Shown here piece after piece: positions 22,843 to 30,905 of a stretch of DNA of 64,000 bases. The notes beneath the pieces are model-generated. The model worked only from the letters and a program-made list of their open reading frames with translations, did no database searches and was not told the origin of the DNA. This stretch comes from Parabacteroides sp. TM07-1AC (GTDB lineage Bacteria > Bacteroidota > Bacteroidia > Bacteroidales > Tannerellaceae). The stretch covers positions 62,001-126,000 of the forward strand of contig NZ_QUKD01000001.1 of the NCBI RefSeq assembly GCF_003480915.1, read 5' to 3'. A program made the position numbers and the translations under genes. The stretch's first letter is position 1. Each line of letters opens with the position of its first letter.

Positions 22843-25209
22843 ATGAATTCTGAACAAGAAACAACTTATCTGCGTGAAGAAGAAAACGAACTGAATCTAA
22901 GGGATCTTTTCAATATTGTCCGGGCTAACTGGTATTGGTTTCTCTTGTCTGTCCTGCTCTGTAGCGGGGCGGCATTCCTGTATCTGAAATGGGCACCGAA
23001 AGTGTATACGCGTACGGCTTCCGTTCTGATCAAGGATAATGCAAAGGGGGGCGGTCTCAGTGAGTCGGCTGCTTTTGAAGAGCTGAACATGTTCAATGTA
23101 AAAAGTAATGTGGACAACGAGGTACTGGTATTCAAGTCGAAGCGTTTGATGAATATTGTTGCCGAACGGCTGAATCTGGATGTCAGCTATACGGTGAAGG
23201 AGGGATTGCGTACGGTGGAGCTGTATACGCAGTCGCCCGTTGCCGTACAGTTTCCGGAAACGGAGGCGGTACAGGCGTTTTCTTTGACGGTGACCCCTTT
23301 GTCGGAAAAGGAGGTGATGCTGTCGGACTTCTCCACGGACGAAGGAAAGATGCAGAAGATCGCGCTGAACGATACGGTAACTACACCTGTCGGCAAGCTG
23401 GTGGTGACTCCGACGCTGTATTACTCGGATAAATACTTCGGCAAGCCGGTCGCTGTCGGCAAGAAGAACCGGGAGGATGTTACTTTGAGCTATAGCAATG
23501 CGCTGCAGGTGGCACTGGCTAGTAAGACGGCGACGATCATTAACCTGACTTTGCAGGATGTCTCCATCCCGCGTGCGGAAGATGTACTGAACATGCTGAT
23601 CGCCGTTTACAACGAGGATGCGATCAACGACAAGAACCAGGTGACGGTGAACACGTCCAACTTCATCAATGACCGTCTGATCATTATTGAAAAGGAGCTG
23701 GGGAGCGTGGATGCTGATATCGAGACTTATAAGCGCGAAAACCAGTTGACGGACATCAGTTCGGAAACGGGTATGTACCTGCAGGAAAGCAGCCAGTACA
23801 GCAAAGAGGGGTTGGGGCTGGAGAACCAGCGGACGCTTGCCAAATATATCCGCGATTATCTGACCGATCCGCATAAAAGTTCGGATCTGATACCTGCCAA
23901 TACGGGCATCGCCGATGTGAATATCGAGGGACAGATCAGCGAGTACAACAACCTGTTGCTGAAACGGGATAAACTGATCAGCAACAGCAGTAACAAGAAT
24001 CCGGTGGTGATGGACCTGAACAATTCGCTGAATGCGATGAAACAGACCATTATCCGGGCGGTGGACAACCTGATTGTCGGTCTGAATATCAAGATCAAGA
24101 ATATCAAGGAGCGGGAGGTACAGACGACACGCCGTATCTCGGCAGTTCCGACGCAGCAGAAATATGTGCTGTCGGTCGAACGCCAGCAGAAGATCAAGGA
24201 AGAGCTGTATCTTTACCTGTTGAACAAGCGGGAAGAGAACGCCTTGTCGCAGGCGATTACGGAAAGTAATGCCCGTGTGATCGATGCGGCACAGGGAAGC
24301 CGGCTTCCGGTGGCTCCGAAGTCGATGATGATCCTGTTGGCGGCTATGGTGTTGGGGCTGGCTATTCCGGCGGGCGTGATCTGGCTGCAAGTGGTCATGA
24401 ATACGACTGTGCGTACGCGTAAGGATGTGGAGGATGCCGTATCGATTCCGTTTTTGGGAGAGATCCCTTTGCGCGACAAGAAGAATAAGGATGAGATAGT
24501 CGTGCGTGAAAACGGTCGCGACAGTATCTCGGAGGCTTTCCGTATCGTGCGTACGAATATGGATTTCATGCGTGTGAAAGCGAAAGAGATGAAAGTGGTG
24601 ATGTTCACTTCTTTCAATCCGAATGCGGGTAAGACCTTTGTGTCGATGAACCTCGCCATGAGCTTTGCACTGACCAGCAAGAAGGTGATACTGATCGACC
24701 TCGATATCCGTAAGGGTACCCTTACAAGCCATGTTAGCGGCGCCGCTAACATGGGGGTAACTAATTATTTATCCGGGAAGGTGGATGATATAGATGCCAT
24801 CATTCAGAAAGGGGAACTTGCGGAAAACCTGGATATTATCCATACAGGACCGGTTCCTCCCAATCCTTCGGAACTTTTGTTGAGTAACCGTCTGGATACT
24901 TTAATGGAGGCGCTGAAGGAACGGTATGACTATATCATTCTGGATAATGTGCCTGCCGGTATGGTTGCCGATGCTGCCATTGTGAATCGGGTGGCCGACC
25001 TGACAATTTATATCCTGCGTGCCAGATTGATGGACCGCCGTCAGCTACCGGAACTGGAAAAGCTGTACAGACAGGAGAAATTCAAAAATATGTGTCTGAT
25101 CCTGAATGGTGTACGCTATAACCATTCAGGTTATGGCTATGGTTACGGATATGGTTACGGGTATGGTTATGGTTATGGGTACGGCTATGGAAATGAAAAG
25201 AAAAAATAA
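22843..25209 (+). CDS. Wzc-like chain-length regulator and tyrosine autokinase
   Basis: 788 residues. N-terminal Wzz domain with a first membrane helix (about 30-50) and a second near residues 487-507 flank a long periplasmic coiled-coil region. The cytoplasmic BY-kinase domain has Walker A SFNPNAGKTFVSMN (K597), Walker A' VILIDLDIRKGTL and a later IILDNVPAG Walker B. The C-terminus carries ten Gly-Tyr repeats, the tyrosine cluster that is autophosphorylated in this family. Kinase and CpsB-like phosphatase (next gene) should cycle this tail to control chain length and export. Confidence 0.95.
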   Translation: MNSEQETTYLREEENELNLRDLFNIVRANWYWFLLSVLLCSGAAFLYLKWAPKVYTRTASVLIKDNAKGGGLSESAAFEELNMFNVKSNVDNEVLVFKSKRLMNIVAERLNLDVSYTVKEGLRTVELYTQSPVAVQFPETEAVQAFSLTVTPLSEKEVMLSDFSTDEGKMQKIALNDTVTTPVGKLVVTPTLYYSDKYFGKPVAVGKKNREDVTLSYSNALQVALASKTATIINLTLQDVSIPRAEDVLNMLIAVYNEDAINDKNQVTVNTSNFINDRLIIIEKELGSVDADIETYKRENQLTDISSETGMYLQESSQYSKEGLGLENQRTLAKYIRDYLTDPHKSSDLIPANTGIADVNIEGQISEYNNLLLKRDKLISNSSNKNPVVMDLNNSLNAMKQTIIRAVDNLIVGLNIKIKNIKEREVQTTRRISAVPTQQKYVLSVERQQKIKEELYLYLLNKREENALSQAITESNARVIDAAQGSRLPVAPKSMMILLAAMVLGLAIPAGVIWLQVVMNTTVRTRKDVEDAVSIPFLGEIPLRDKKNKDEIVVRENGRDSISEAFRIVRTNMDFMRVKAKEMKVVMFTSFNPNAGKTFVSMNLAMSFALTSKKVILIDLDIRKGTLTSHVSGAANMGVTNYLSGKVDDIDAIIQKGELAENLDIIHTGPVPPNPSELLLSNRLDTLMEALKERYDYIILDNVPAGMVADAAIVNRVADLTIYILRARLMDRRQLPELEKLYRQEKFKNMCLILNGVRYNHSGYGYGYGYGYGYGYGYGYGYGNEKKK
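25129..25188 (+). repeat. Tandem GGNTAY hexamer array coding (GY)10
   Basis: Ten consecutive hexamers of the form GG(T/C/A/G)TA(T/C) encode the tyrosine tail of the Wzc-like kinase. Third positions vary, so copies are degenerate, but slippage could still change the number of phosphorylatable tyrosines. Confidence 0.85.
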
Positions 25210-25224
25210 TTATAGGTTTTCGTC

Positions 25225-25980
25225 ATGTTGACCTGGATTGTACCGAAGAGAAACATTCTTTATACCACATTGCTTGAGGGAATGACAGATGTGCATGCAC
25301 ATCTGCTTCCCGGTGTGGACGGAGGATCGGAGTCTTTGATGGACTCGATGGCTGCCTTGAAGAGAATGAAGGAGGTGGGGGTGAAACGCATCTTCCTTAC
25401 TCCCCATATCGCAGATGAGTGCAAGAATAATTCGCCGGAACTTTTACAGGCTAAATATTCTATTCTGAAAGAGTGTTGTCCGCCGGATATGGAATTATAC
25501 CTGGCTGGCGAATATATGCTGGATAGTGGGTTTGATGCCCGTAAAAGGGGAGAAATACTGACTTTCCCCGGAAAGCAGATATTGGTGGAGACTTCCTGTT
25601 CGTCGGCTCCGGAGAGATTCCTGACATTTTTATTCGATCTGGTCCTGGAGGGATATAAACCTGTTATCGCGCATCCGGAGCTGTATCGGTACATGACACA
25701 GGATGATTATTATTTTCTGAAAGACAAGGGGTATAAATTTCAGTTGAATTTGTTCTCGTTGGCCGGACTGTATGGGAAACTGTCCAGGACGGTTGCCCGT
25801 AATTTACTGGATAAAGGGTTTTACGATTATGTCGGTTCGGATTTTCGCCGGCTGGGTGATTATGAGAAAGGCTTGAAAAAACTGTATTTGTCAGCGAACC
25901 GGATACGGCAGGTCGGTGAACTGTTTGAAAATAACGATTCGCTTTGGCACAGCGGATCACTGCCAAAACAAATAATTTAA
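25225..25980 (+). CDS. CpsB/CapC-family (PHP) protein-tyrosine phosphatase
   Basis: 251 residues. TDVHAHLLPGVDGGSESLMDS near the N-terminus carries the metal-binding histidines of the PHP family, and FLTPHIADEC, LAGEYMLD, LVETSC, PVIAHPELYRY and YDYVGSDFRR are the later ligand-bearing segments of YwqE/CpsB phosphatases. It should remove phosphate from the Wzc-like tail encoded just upstream. Manganese is the usual cofactor in the family. The start at 25225 gives a 20-residue N-terminal lead before the core. Confidence 0.9.
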   Translation: MLTWIVPKRNILYTTLLEGMTDVHAHLLPGVDGGSESLMDSMAALKRMKEVGVKRIFLTPHIADECKNNSPELLQAKYSILKECCPPDMELYLAGEYMLDSGFDARKRGEILTFPGKQILVETSCSSAPERFLTFLFDLVLEGYKPVIAHPELYRYMTQDDYYFLKDKGYKFQLNLFSLAGLYGKLSRTVARNLLDKGFYDYVGSDFRRLGDYEKGLKKLYLSANRIRQVGELFENNDSLWHSGSLPKQII

Positions 25981-25994
25981 TTTATAAGAGAGAT

Positions 25995-26282
25995 ATGATG
26001 AACAAAAGAGAGTTGATATATTCTATTGCAGAGCAGACGGGATATACGCAGACTGAAGTACGTAACATATTGAACACATTTATAAGTACTGTCTTTGAAG
26101 AGGTGAAATCGGATCATAAGGTGAGGATCGGAGGACTTGGGGTCTTTTCTCTTCTGTACCAGAAGTCGCGCCCTGTACGTAACCCGCAAACCATGGAGCC
26201 GATCGTACTTGCACCTAGAAATTCGGTGAAGTTCCGACCGGCAGATGATTTGGTCCGAAAGCTGAACGGAGAAGAAAAGTAA
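25995..26282 (+). CDS. HU/IHF family DNA-binding protein
   Basis: 95 residues (94 if the second ATG at 25998 is used). MNKRELIYSIAEQTGYTQTEVRNILNTFIS, VRIGGLGVFSLLYQKSR, RNPQTMEPIVLAPRNSVKFRPAD is a complete HU/IHF fold with the proline-tipped beta arm. It is a canonical, short HU, unlike the HU-HIG protein at 13831. Being last in the export operon it may act locally, but a general nucleoid role is as likely. It converges with corA, whose stop is six bases away. Confidence 0.92.
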   Translation: MMNKRELIYSIAEQTGYTQTEVRNILNTFISTVFEEVKSDHKVRIGGLGVFSLLYQKSRPVRNPQTMEPIVLAPRNSVKFRPADDLVRKLNGEEK

Positions 26283-26288
26283 ATATGA

Positions 26289-27215
26289 TCAGAACCACTT
26301 GATCTTCCTGAAAATAAAGAATGCCAGTGCCGACAAGGTGATGGAAAAGAGTACGATCACGACAAATCCGTGTGGCAATTCTTCTACATAGTTGATCACA
26401 TTCATCCCGTAGAAGCTGGCTATCAGTGTCGGAACCATCAGGATGATCGATATGGAGGTCATGCGTTTCATGATGGTGTTCACATTGTTGGAGATGATGG
26501 AGGCGAAGGCATCCATCGTTCCGGTAAGGATATCGCTGTAGATGTTCACTGTGAGATGCGCCTGCTTCAACTCGGTTTCCACATCTTCCACCAGTTCGGC
26601 ATCCATATACATCGGTTCCTGGAAAATACTTTGCAGCTTCGAGAGCATCACTTCATTTCCACGGATGGACGTATTGAAATAAACCATACTTTTCTCCAGC
26701 TTCATCAACCGCAGCAGGTCTTCGTTGCGGATACTTTTCTCCAACGCTTTTTCGGCACGTGCCACTTCGTTGTTGATCTGTTTCAGATATTTCAGGAACC
26801 AGACGGCAGACGAATGGATCAGTCGCAGGATCAGGTCGTATTTATGACGTACGACGAGCTCCTTACGACGGCTGTAACGAATGAAATCGGGCAATAACTC
26901 CGTCTTATGATAACAGACGGAGATAATGATCTCGTTATTCGTGATGATGCCGATCGGGACAGTTGTAAAAGGAATACCGCTTTCGGTGCTCTGTACCGGG
27001 ATACGCAGGATTGTCAGCAACCAGTTCCCTTCATACTCGATACGCGGACGTTCGTCGGTATCTTCGATATCGCTCAGGAATGATTGGGGTACGTGAAATT
27101 GGTTTAAAAGGTATTGGATATCTTCGGGGGTAGGGCATTCTACATTTACCCAGCAGTCGGGAAGCCACTTGTCTTTTTCCACAAAGCCGGCTTCACAATA
27201 AAGAAACGATCTCAT
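26289..27215 (-). CDS. corA: CorA-type magnesium/cobalt transporter
   Basis: 308 residues. A long helical N-terminal cytoplasmic part is followed by two membrane helices; the signature GMN (residues 270-272, in SFYGMNV) closes the first. The last residues are basic (FRKIKWF). Forms a pentameric inner-membrane channel for Mg2+. An AGGAGG lies six bases before the ATG, an unusually strong Shine-Dalgarno sequence for this group. The leader is over 100 bases and could hold a Mg-sensing element, but none is recognisable. Confidence 0.93.
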   Translation of the reverse strand: MRSFLYCEAGFVEKDKWLPDCWVNVECPTPEDIQYLLNQFHVPQSFLSDIEDTDERPRIEYEGNWLLTILRIPVQSTESGIPFTTVPIGIITNNEIIISVCYHKTELLPDFIRYSRRKELVVRHKYDLILRLIHSSAVWFLKYLKQINNEVARAEKALEKSIRNEDLLRLMKLEKSMVYFNTSIRGNEVMLSKLQSIFQEPMYMDAELVEDVETELKQAHLTVNIYSDILTGTMDAFASIISNNVNTIMKRMTSISIILMVPTLIASFYGMNVINYVEELPHGFVVIVLFSITLSALAFFIFRKIKWF

Positions 27216-27340
27216 TATTGCCTCCTTTCGTTGTTGATACGAACAGAGGTAATAAGAAACCTCCGTCCGCTAATTTTTACTTGTTAATGTTTCTCGCGGA
27301 ATACTGTCGTCCATAATTAGTTAATTACTTTTTACGGCTG

Positions 27341-27370
27341 CAAAGGTAGAAAAAAGGAATGAATACCAAA
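27341..27370 (-). promoter_or_regulatory. Promoter of corA
   Basis: On the - strand TACCTTTG (27348-27341) fits the -7 consensus and TTTG (27370-27367) the -33 element, with an 18-base spacer, slightly shorter than usual. It gives a leader of about 115 bases before corA. Confidence 0.6.
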
Positions 27371-27379
27371 TAAAAATCG

Positions 27380-27387
27380 TATTTTTG
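27380..27387 (+). promoter_or_regulatory. -7 box of dnaB
   Basis: TATTTTTG fits TAnnTTTG and lies 24 bases before the dnaB start. No clear -33 TTG. Confidence 0.45.
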
Positions 27388-27410
27388 GCATTCGAAAATT
27401 ACTAAAGAGA

Positions 27411-28940
27411 ATGGCAGAAGGAACTAAAAATACCGGAAGAGGAAACTCCGGAAAGGGGAAACAAAAACCTGTTGTAGTGTCTGATATGGGACGTCTGCAG
27501 CCACAGGCTCGTGAGTTGGAAGAGGCCGTTTTAGGTGCCTTGATGCTTGAAAAAGATGCTTATTCGATCATCAGTGAGATCTTGAAGCCGGAATGCTTTT
27601 ACGAAAAGTCGCACGAGATGATCTATGCGGCTATTGTGGATCTGGCAGCCAGCCAGCGGCCGGTCGACATGCTGACGGTGACGGAGCAGTTGAGGAAGCG
27701 CGGCGAACTGGACCAGGTAGGCGGACCGTTTTATATCTCGCAGCTGACCAGCAAGGTTGCCAGTAGTGCGCATATCGAATATCATGCCCGTATCATCGCC
27801 CAGAAATACCTGGCGAGAGAGTTGATCTCTTTCACTGCGATGATCCAGGGAAAGGCTTTTGACGAAACGATCGACGTGGAAGACCTGATGCAGGAAGCGG
27901 AAGGTAAACTGTTTGAGATATCCCAGCGGAATGTAAAGAAGGACGTAACCCAGATCAATCCCGTTATTAAGGATGCGATGGATTTGTTGCAGAAAGCGGC
28001 GAACCAGAAGGAGGGTCTGAGCGGTACGCGTACCGGTTTCGATGCGCTGGATAAGATTACTTCGGGATGGCAGAATTCCGACTTGATCATTATCGCTGCC
28101 CGTCCTGCGATGGGTAAGACGGCGTTCGTTCTTTCCATGGCGAAGAATATGGCGGTGAACCATAATGTGCCGGTTGCTTTGTTCTCGCTTGAAATGAGTA
28201 ACGTCCAGTTGGTAAACCGTCTGATCGTAAACGTATGTGAGATCCCGGGCGAGAAGATCAAGAGCGGACGTTTGGAAAGTTATGAGTGGGAACAGCTGGA
28301 CTTCAAGATCAAGGAGTTGTATGATGCACCTATCTATGTGGACGATACGCCGAGTCTTTCGGTGTTTGAGTTGCGTACCAAGGCACGCCGTCTGGTGCGT
28401 GAGCATGGGGTACGATGTATCATCATCGACTACCTTCAGTTGATGAATGCGAGTGGTATGAGTTTCGGTAGCCGTGAGCAGGAGGTAAGTACGATCTCCC
28501 GTTCATTGAAAGGGTTGGCGAAGGAGTTGAACATACCGATTATCGCACTGTCGCAGTTGAATCGTGGTGTGGAAAGCCGTCAGGGAGCCGAAGGAAAGCG
28601 TCCGCAGTTGGCCGACCTTCGTGAATCAGGAGCGATCGAACAGGATGCGGATATGGTTTGCTTTATCCACCGTCCGGAATATTATAAGATCACGGAAGAT
28701 GAGCGTGGTAACTCGCTGGTCGGCCTGGCAGAGATCATTATCGCCAAGCATCGTAACGGTGCGACAGGTGATGTGCGTCTGCGGTTTAAAGGTGATTATG
28801 CGAAGTTTATGAATATAGATGAGGATGTTGCCGTGCGCGAGTTCTCATCGAATATGAACAGTGAGGATCCGTTACCTCCGATACCGCCTGCCGGTGCAGA
28901 TTTCCTGAACCAGGGTAGCAGCAGCGAGGTTCCGTTCTGA
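27411..28940 (+). CDS. dnaB: Replicative DNA helicase DnaB
   Basis: 509 residues, full length. A basic, Gly-rich N-terminal tail of about 30 residues precedes the DnaB_N domain (PQARELEEAVLGALMLEKDAY). The motor has Walker A ARPAMGKTAF (K236), Walker B CIIIDYLQLM, ALSQLNRGVESR, DLRESGAIEQDADMVCFIHRPEYY and KHRNGATGDVRL. It unwinds DNA at the chromosomal fork. No linker consistent with an intein is present. It is the housekeeping helicase, in contrast to the accessory paralogue at 15887. A hairpin terminator follows. Confidence 0.96.
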   Translation: MAEGTKNTGRGNSGKGKQKPVVVSDMGRLQPQARELEEAVLGALMLEKDAYSIISEILKPECFYEKSHEMIYAAIVDLAASQRPVDMLTVTEQLRKRGELDQVGGPFYISQLTSKVASSAHIEYHARIIAQKYLARELISFTAMIQGKAFDETIDVEDLMQEAEGKLFEISQRNVKKDVTQINPVIKDAMDLLQKAANQKEGLSGTRTGFDALDKITSGWQNSDLIIIAARPAMGKTAFVLSMAKNMAVNHNVPVALFSLEMSNVQLVNRLIVNVCEIPGEKIKSGRLESYEWEQLDFKIKELYDAPIYVDDTPSLSVFELRTKARRLVREHGVRCIIIDYLQLMNASGMSFGSREQEVSTISRSLKGLAKELNIPIIALSQLNRGVESRQGAEGKRPQLADLRESGAIEQDADMVCFIHRPEYYKITEDERGNSLVGLAEIIIAKHRNGATGDVRLRFKGDYAKFMNIDEDVAVREFSSNMNSEDPLPPIPPAGADFLNQGSSSEVPF

Positions 28941-28965
28941 TCAGTCGAGGATAAGATCATGTGCG

Positions 28966-29002
28966 GCCTGTTCCCGGATTTGCGAAGGGGACAGGCTTTT
29001 TT
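28966..29002 (+). terminator. Rho-independent terminator of dnaB
   Basis: GCCTGTTCCC (28966-28975) pairs with GGGGACAGGC (28987-28996), one G-T wobble, followed by six T. Confidence 0.85.
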
Positions 29003-29037
29003 ATTCGCTTTATGTTCTCTTTTTGTTTGCTTTATGT

Positions 29038-29045
29038 TACCTTTG
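29038..29045 (+). promoter_or_regulatory. -7 box upstream of the nucleotidyltransferase relic
   Basis: TACCTTTG fits the consensus, 29 bases before the ATG at 29075. Shows that the relic may still be transcribed. Confidence 0.45.
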
Positions 29046-29074
29046 TGATTGTTGTATGATATAATATCAGGTTT

Positions 29075-29224
29075 ATGAAACGTCCGGAAATAGTGAAAGC
29101 AATAAAGAAAGTATTAAAACAGGTGGCTCCCGATGCTACTGCAATTCTTTATGGCAGTGAAGCACGTGGCGACGCACGGCCTGATAGTGATATAGACTTC
29201 TTCCTTTTCCCAATTTCCCTATAA
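29075..29224 (+). pseudogene. Truncated MNT-type nucleotidyltransferase
   Basis: 49 codons. The start is good (MKRPEIVKAIKKVLKQ) and the core motif LYGSEARGDARPDSDID is the GSxxRG...DxD of minimal nucleotidyltransferases, such as antitoxins of HEPN/MNT pairs. The frame then turns into FFLFPISL and stops where the rest of the domain (about 50 more residues, with the third carboxylate) should follow. No HEPN partner is nearby. It is most likely a deletion product and inactive. Confidence 0.7.
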
Positions 29225-29261
29225 TTTCCCCTTTCACAGAAAAAATAGAACAGACTTGCAG

Positions 29262-29378
29262 ATGAATATGGACGGTATCAAAGCCGATGCTAATGATACA
29301 ATGGATATCACGGTCCGTTTCAAAGTAAAAGATACACCCGAAGACGTAGCCCGCTTGATGGATGAATATAATAAATAG
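29262..29378 (+). pseudogene. C-terminal fragment, possibly of a DUF2589-like gene
   Basis: 38 codons from the first ATG; open upstream to about 29195. The end TMDITVRFKVKDTPEDVARLMDEYNK resembles the closing strand and helix of DUF2589 proteins (a KVKV strand followed by a TPEGLARVLDIL-like helix). An intact DUF2589 gene lies 27 bases downstream, so this looks like what remains of a tandem paralogue after the same deletion that cut the nucleotidyltransferase. It could instead be a genuine tiny gene. Confidence 0.4.
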
Positions 29379-29405
29379 ATTTAATAATCTTAAAAATCAA
29401 AGATC

Positions 29406-30143
29406 ATGAATGAAGAAACAAAGAAACAGGAAAATCCCGAACAGGAGCCTGAACAAGGTAATTCTGCTGACAAGCCAGTAGTGGAGCAAGCGATTACAAA
29501 TCTGATAAAAAAACCTCAGGTTCAATCTGTAGATGGTGGCAATGATACACCCGCACCAAATCCTGATCCCCAAAAGAATGTTGGTGATAGTGCGGCTGAT
29601 AAATTCAAAGGATTACCTATGCGTGAATTAATCGGTGGCCCGTTGTTTGCCGCTGCCGAGGCACAGGAGAAGCTTGCTGCTATTGCATTAGATTATTACA
29701 ATAAAATTGCATTCTATGGAGAGGGTGAAGAAGGAACAAAGGGAGATACACGTATCTTAAAGTTCAAACTAAATCGCCCTGTTGAACAAGACGGAGCAAT
29801 TAAACCAATGGAGCAAACAGTGGAGGCTCCCTTTATCGGATTAGTACCTATTCCATCCTTGTTGATTGACCGTGTCGATATCGATTTCCAGATGGAAGTG
29901 ACGGAGACAAATTCAGAAAAGTCTACCTCCTCTGCAGATGTATCCACCAATATTCAGCCAAATGGTTCTTCCCGTGAAAATACCCGTTCAACGAATCAGA
30001 CTGCAAAGTATCAGGTGCATGTGTCAGCCAGCCAGCAACGTCAAACTGAAGGTTTATCGAAGCTGATGGATATTATGGCAAGTTGCATCGAGCCGATACC
30101 GGCATCAGCTAAGCCTGAGCCTGACCCTAAACCTGAGTCTTAA
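29406..30143 (+). CDS. DUF2589 domain protein
   Basis: 245 residues. Disordered, Glu/Gln/Pro-rich N-terminus (1-65), then FKGLPMRELIGGPLFAAAEAQEKLAAIALDYYNKIAF and VEAPFIGLVPIPSLLIDRVDIDFQMEV, which are the DUF2589 core, and a final KYQVHVSASQQRQTEGLSKLMDIMASCIEP strand-helix. The tail is Pro/Lys repeats (KPEPDPKPES). No signal peptide. The family occurs near phage and secretion-like genes and often in tandem pairs; its function is unknown. Followed by a clear terminator. Confidence 0.82.
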   Translation: MNEETKKQENPEQEPEQGNSADKPVVEQAITNLIKKPQVQSVDGGNDTPAPNPDPQKNVGDSAADKFKGLPMRELIGGPLFAAAEAQEKLAAIALDYYNKIAFYGEGEEGTKGDTRILKFKLNRPVEQDGAIKPMEQTVEAPFIGLVPIPSLLIDRVDIDFQMEVTETNSEKSTSSADVSTNIQPNGSSRENTRSTNQTAKYQVHVSASQQRQTEGLSKLMDIMASCIEPIPASAKPEPDPKPES

Positions 30144-30175
30144 AGGTTTTGATAATTAATTGTTTAATCAGGAAG

Positions 30176-30202
30176 AGGACGGGATGTGAGCGTCCTTTTT
30201 TC
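30176..30202 (+). terminator. Terminator after the DUF2589 gene
   Basis: AGGACG (30176-30181) pairs with CGTCCT (30191-30196) across a nine-base loop, followed by a T-rich run. Confidence 0.75.
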
Positions 30203-30500
30203 TTTTTAAATTGAAAAACACATGATGGATAGTGTTGAAAAATTGGTGTTCTATGGGGAATAGAAAAAATCGTTCGATTTGCCTGTCTCTTCCTATACGC
30301 CCGGTTTGCTGGCTTCGCCGCTTCATTTTTGGATACCCGAATTTGTAACTTTTCTTGCGGGGAAGGAGCTGATTATGCAGGAGGCATTGTTCTCTACAGC
30401 GATTGATGGGGAACGTTGTGCGGAAAGACTAGGAGGTGTGCCTAAAAAACAAATAGTAAGCGAGTTTTTGTTTTGACACACCGCCTTCCTAAAATCAAGA
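30203..30500. other. Gene-poor stretch with a large imperfect inverted repeat
   Basis: No convincing gene. A TTG-started + strand frame of 65 codons (30279-30476) has no recognisable family and no usual start. Near its end AGGAGGTGTG (30431-30440) pairs with CACACCGCCT (30477-30486) with one mismatch, and inside it AAAACAAA (30446-30453) pairs with TTTGTTTT (30467-30474). The structure could terminate both flanking transcripts or be the end of a vanished mobile element. Confidence 0.4.
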
Positions 30501-30893
30501 TCAACTATTTATTTGTTTTTCGATCTCATTCAGCAGATTAACCCTTTCCAGCGAGAATGTGGTATCATGTGTCTGTAGATATTCCAGCAATTCTTTTGCC
30601 CGGCGGAGTATATCCGGTTGGTTCTTCGGTTGCAGGTAGCTACTTTCGATCAAGGTTTTGATCGCTATTTCAAGACGTAGGATACCGCTCTTCTCTTCGC
30701 TGTCGAGGAAACGGAGGATATCGTCGGGAGCTGTTGTCATCAGGAAATCCTGATCTAGTTTCAGGTTCTCGAAAACGGTCTGTATCAGCTCCGGATTCTT
30801 TCCGGCAGCATTGTTATTTCGATTGAAGATTACCTGGGCAATCATCTTGCCCAGTTCTTCTATCTGTACCATGATTAAATCTCTTTTCAGCAT
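30501..30893 (-). CDS. Small helical protein, possibly DUF6483-like
   Basis: 130 residues, all-helical by appearance, with no signal peptide or membrane span. The start MLKRDLIMVQIEELGKMIAQVIF and the end RRAKELLEYLQTHDTTFSLERVNLLNEIEKQI recall the DUF6483 family, but I cannot confirm this. ATGs at 30893 or at 30872 are both possible. It follows the isomerase gene by 12 bases on the same strand, so it is probably co-transcribed with it. Confidence 0.6.
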   Translation of the reverse strand: MLKRDLIMVQIEELGKMIAQVIFNRNNNAAGKNPELIQTVFENLKLDQDFLMTTAPDDILRFLDSEEKSGILRLEIAIKTLIESSYLQPKNQPDILRRAKELLEYLQTHDTTFSLERVNLLNEIEKQINS

Positions 30894-30905
30894 ATTGGAT
30901 GAATT

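Noticed and set aside
22897..24732. Long - strand open frame of 611 codons opposite the Wzc-like gene
   Set aside because: It is the antisense shadow of a high-GC, strongly biased gene; its product is rich in His, Arg, Gln and Leu and has no recognisable domain, while the + strand product is a complete Wzc protein.
25129..25188. CRISPR-like short repeat array
   Set aside because: The hexamers are a degenerate coding repeat for Gly-Tyr without spacers. No CRISPR array, tRNA or rRNA gene was seen anywhere in the window.
27531..28406. - strand open frame of 291 codons opposite dnaB
   Set aside because: Antisense shadow; composition His/Arg/Gln-rich and the + strand encodes a complete DnaB.
30279..30476. 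+ strand frame of 65 codons with TTG start
   Set aside because: No usual start, no recognisable family, and its end is part of a large inverted repeat.
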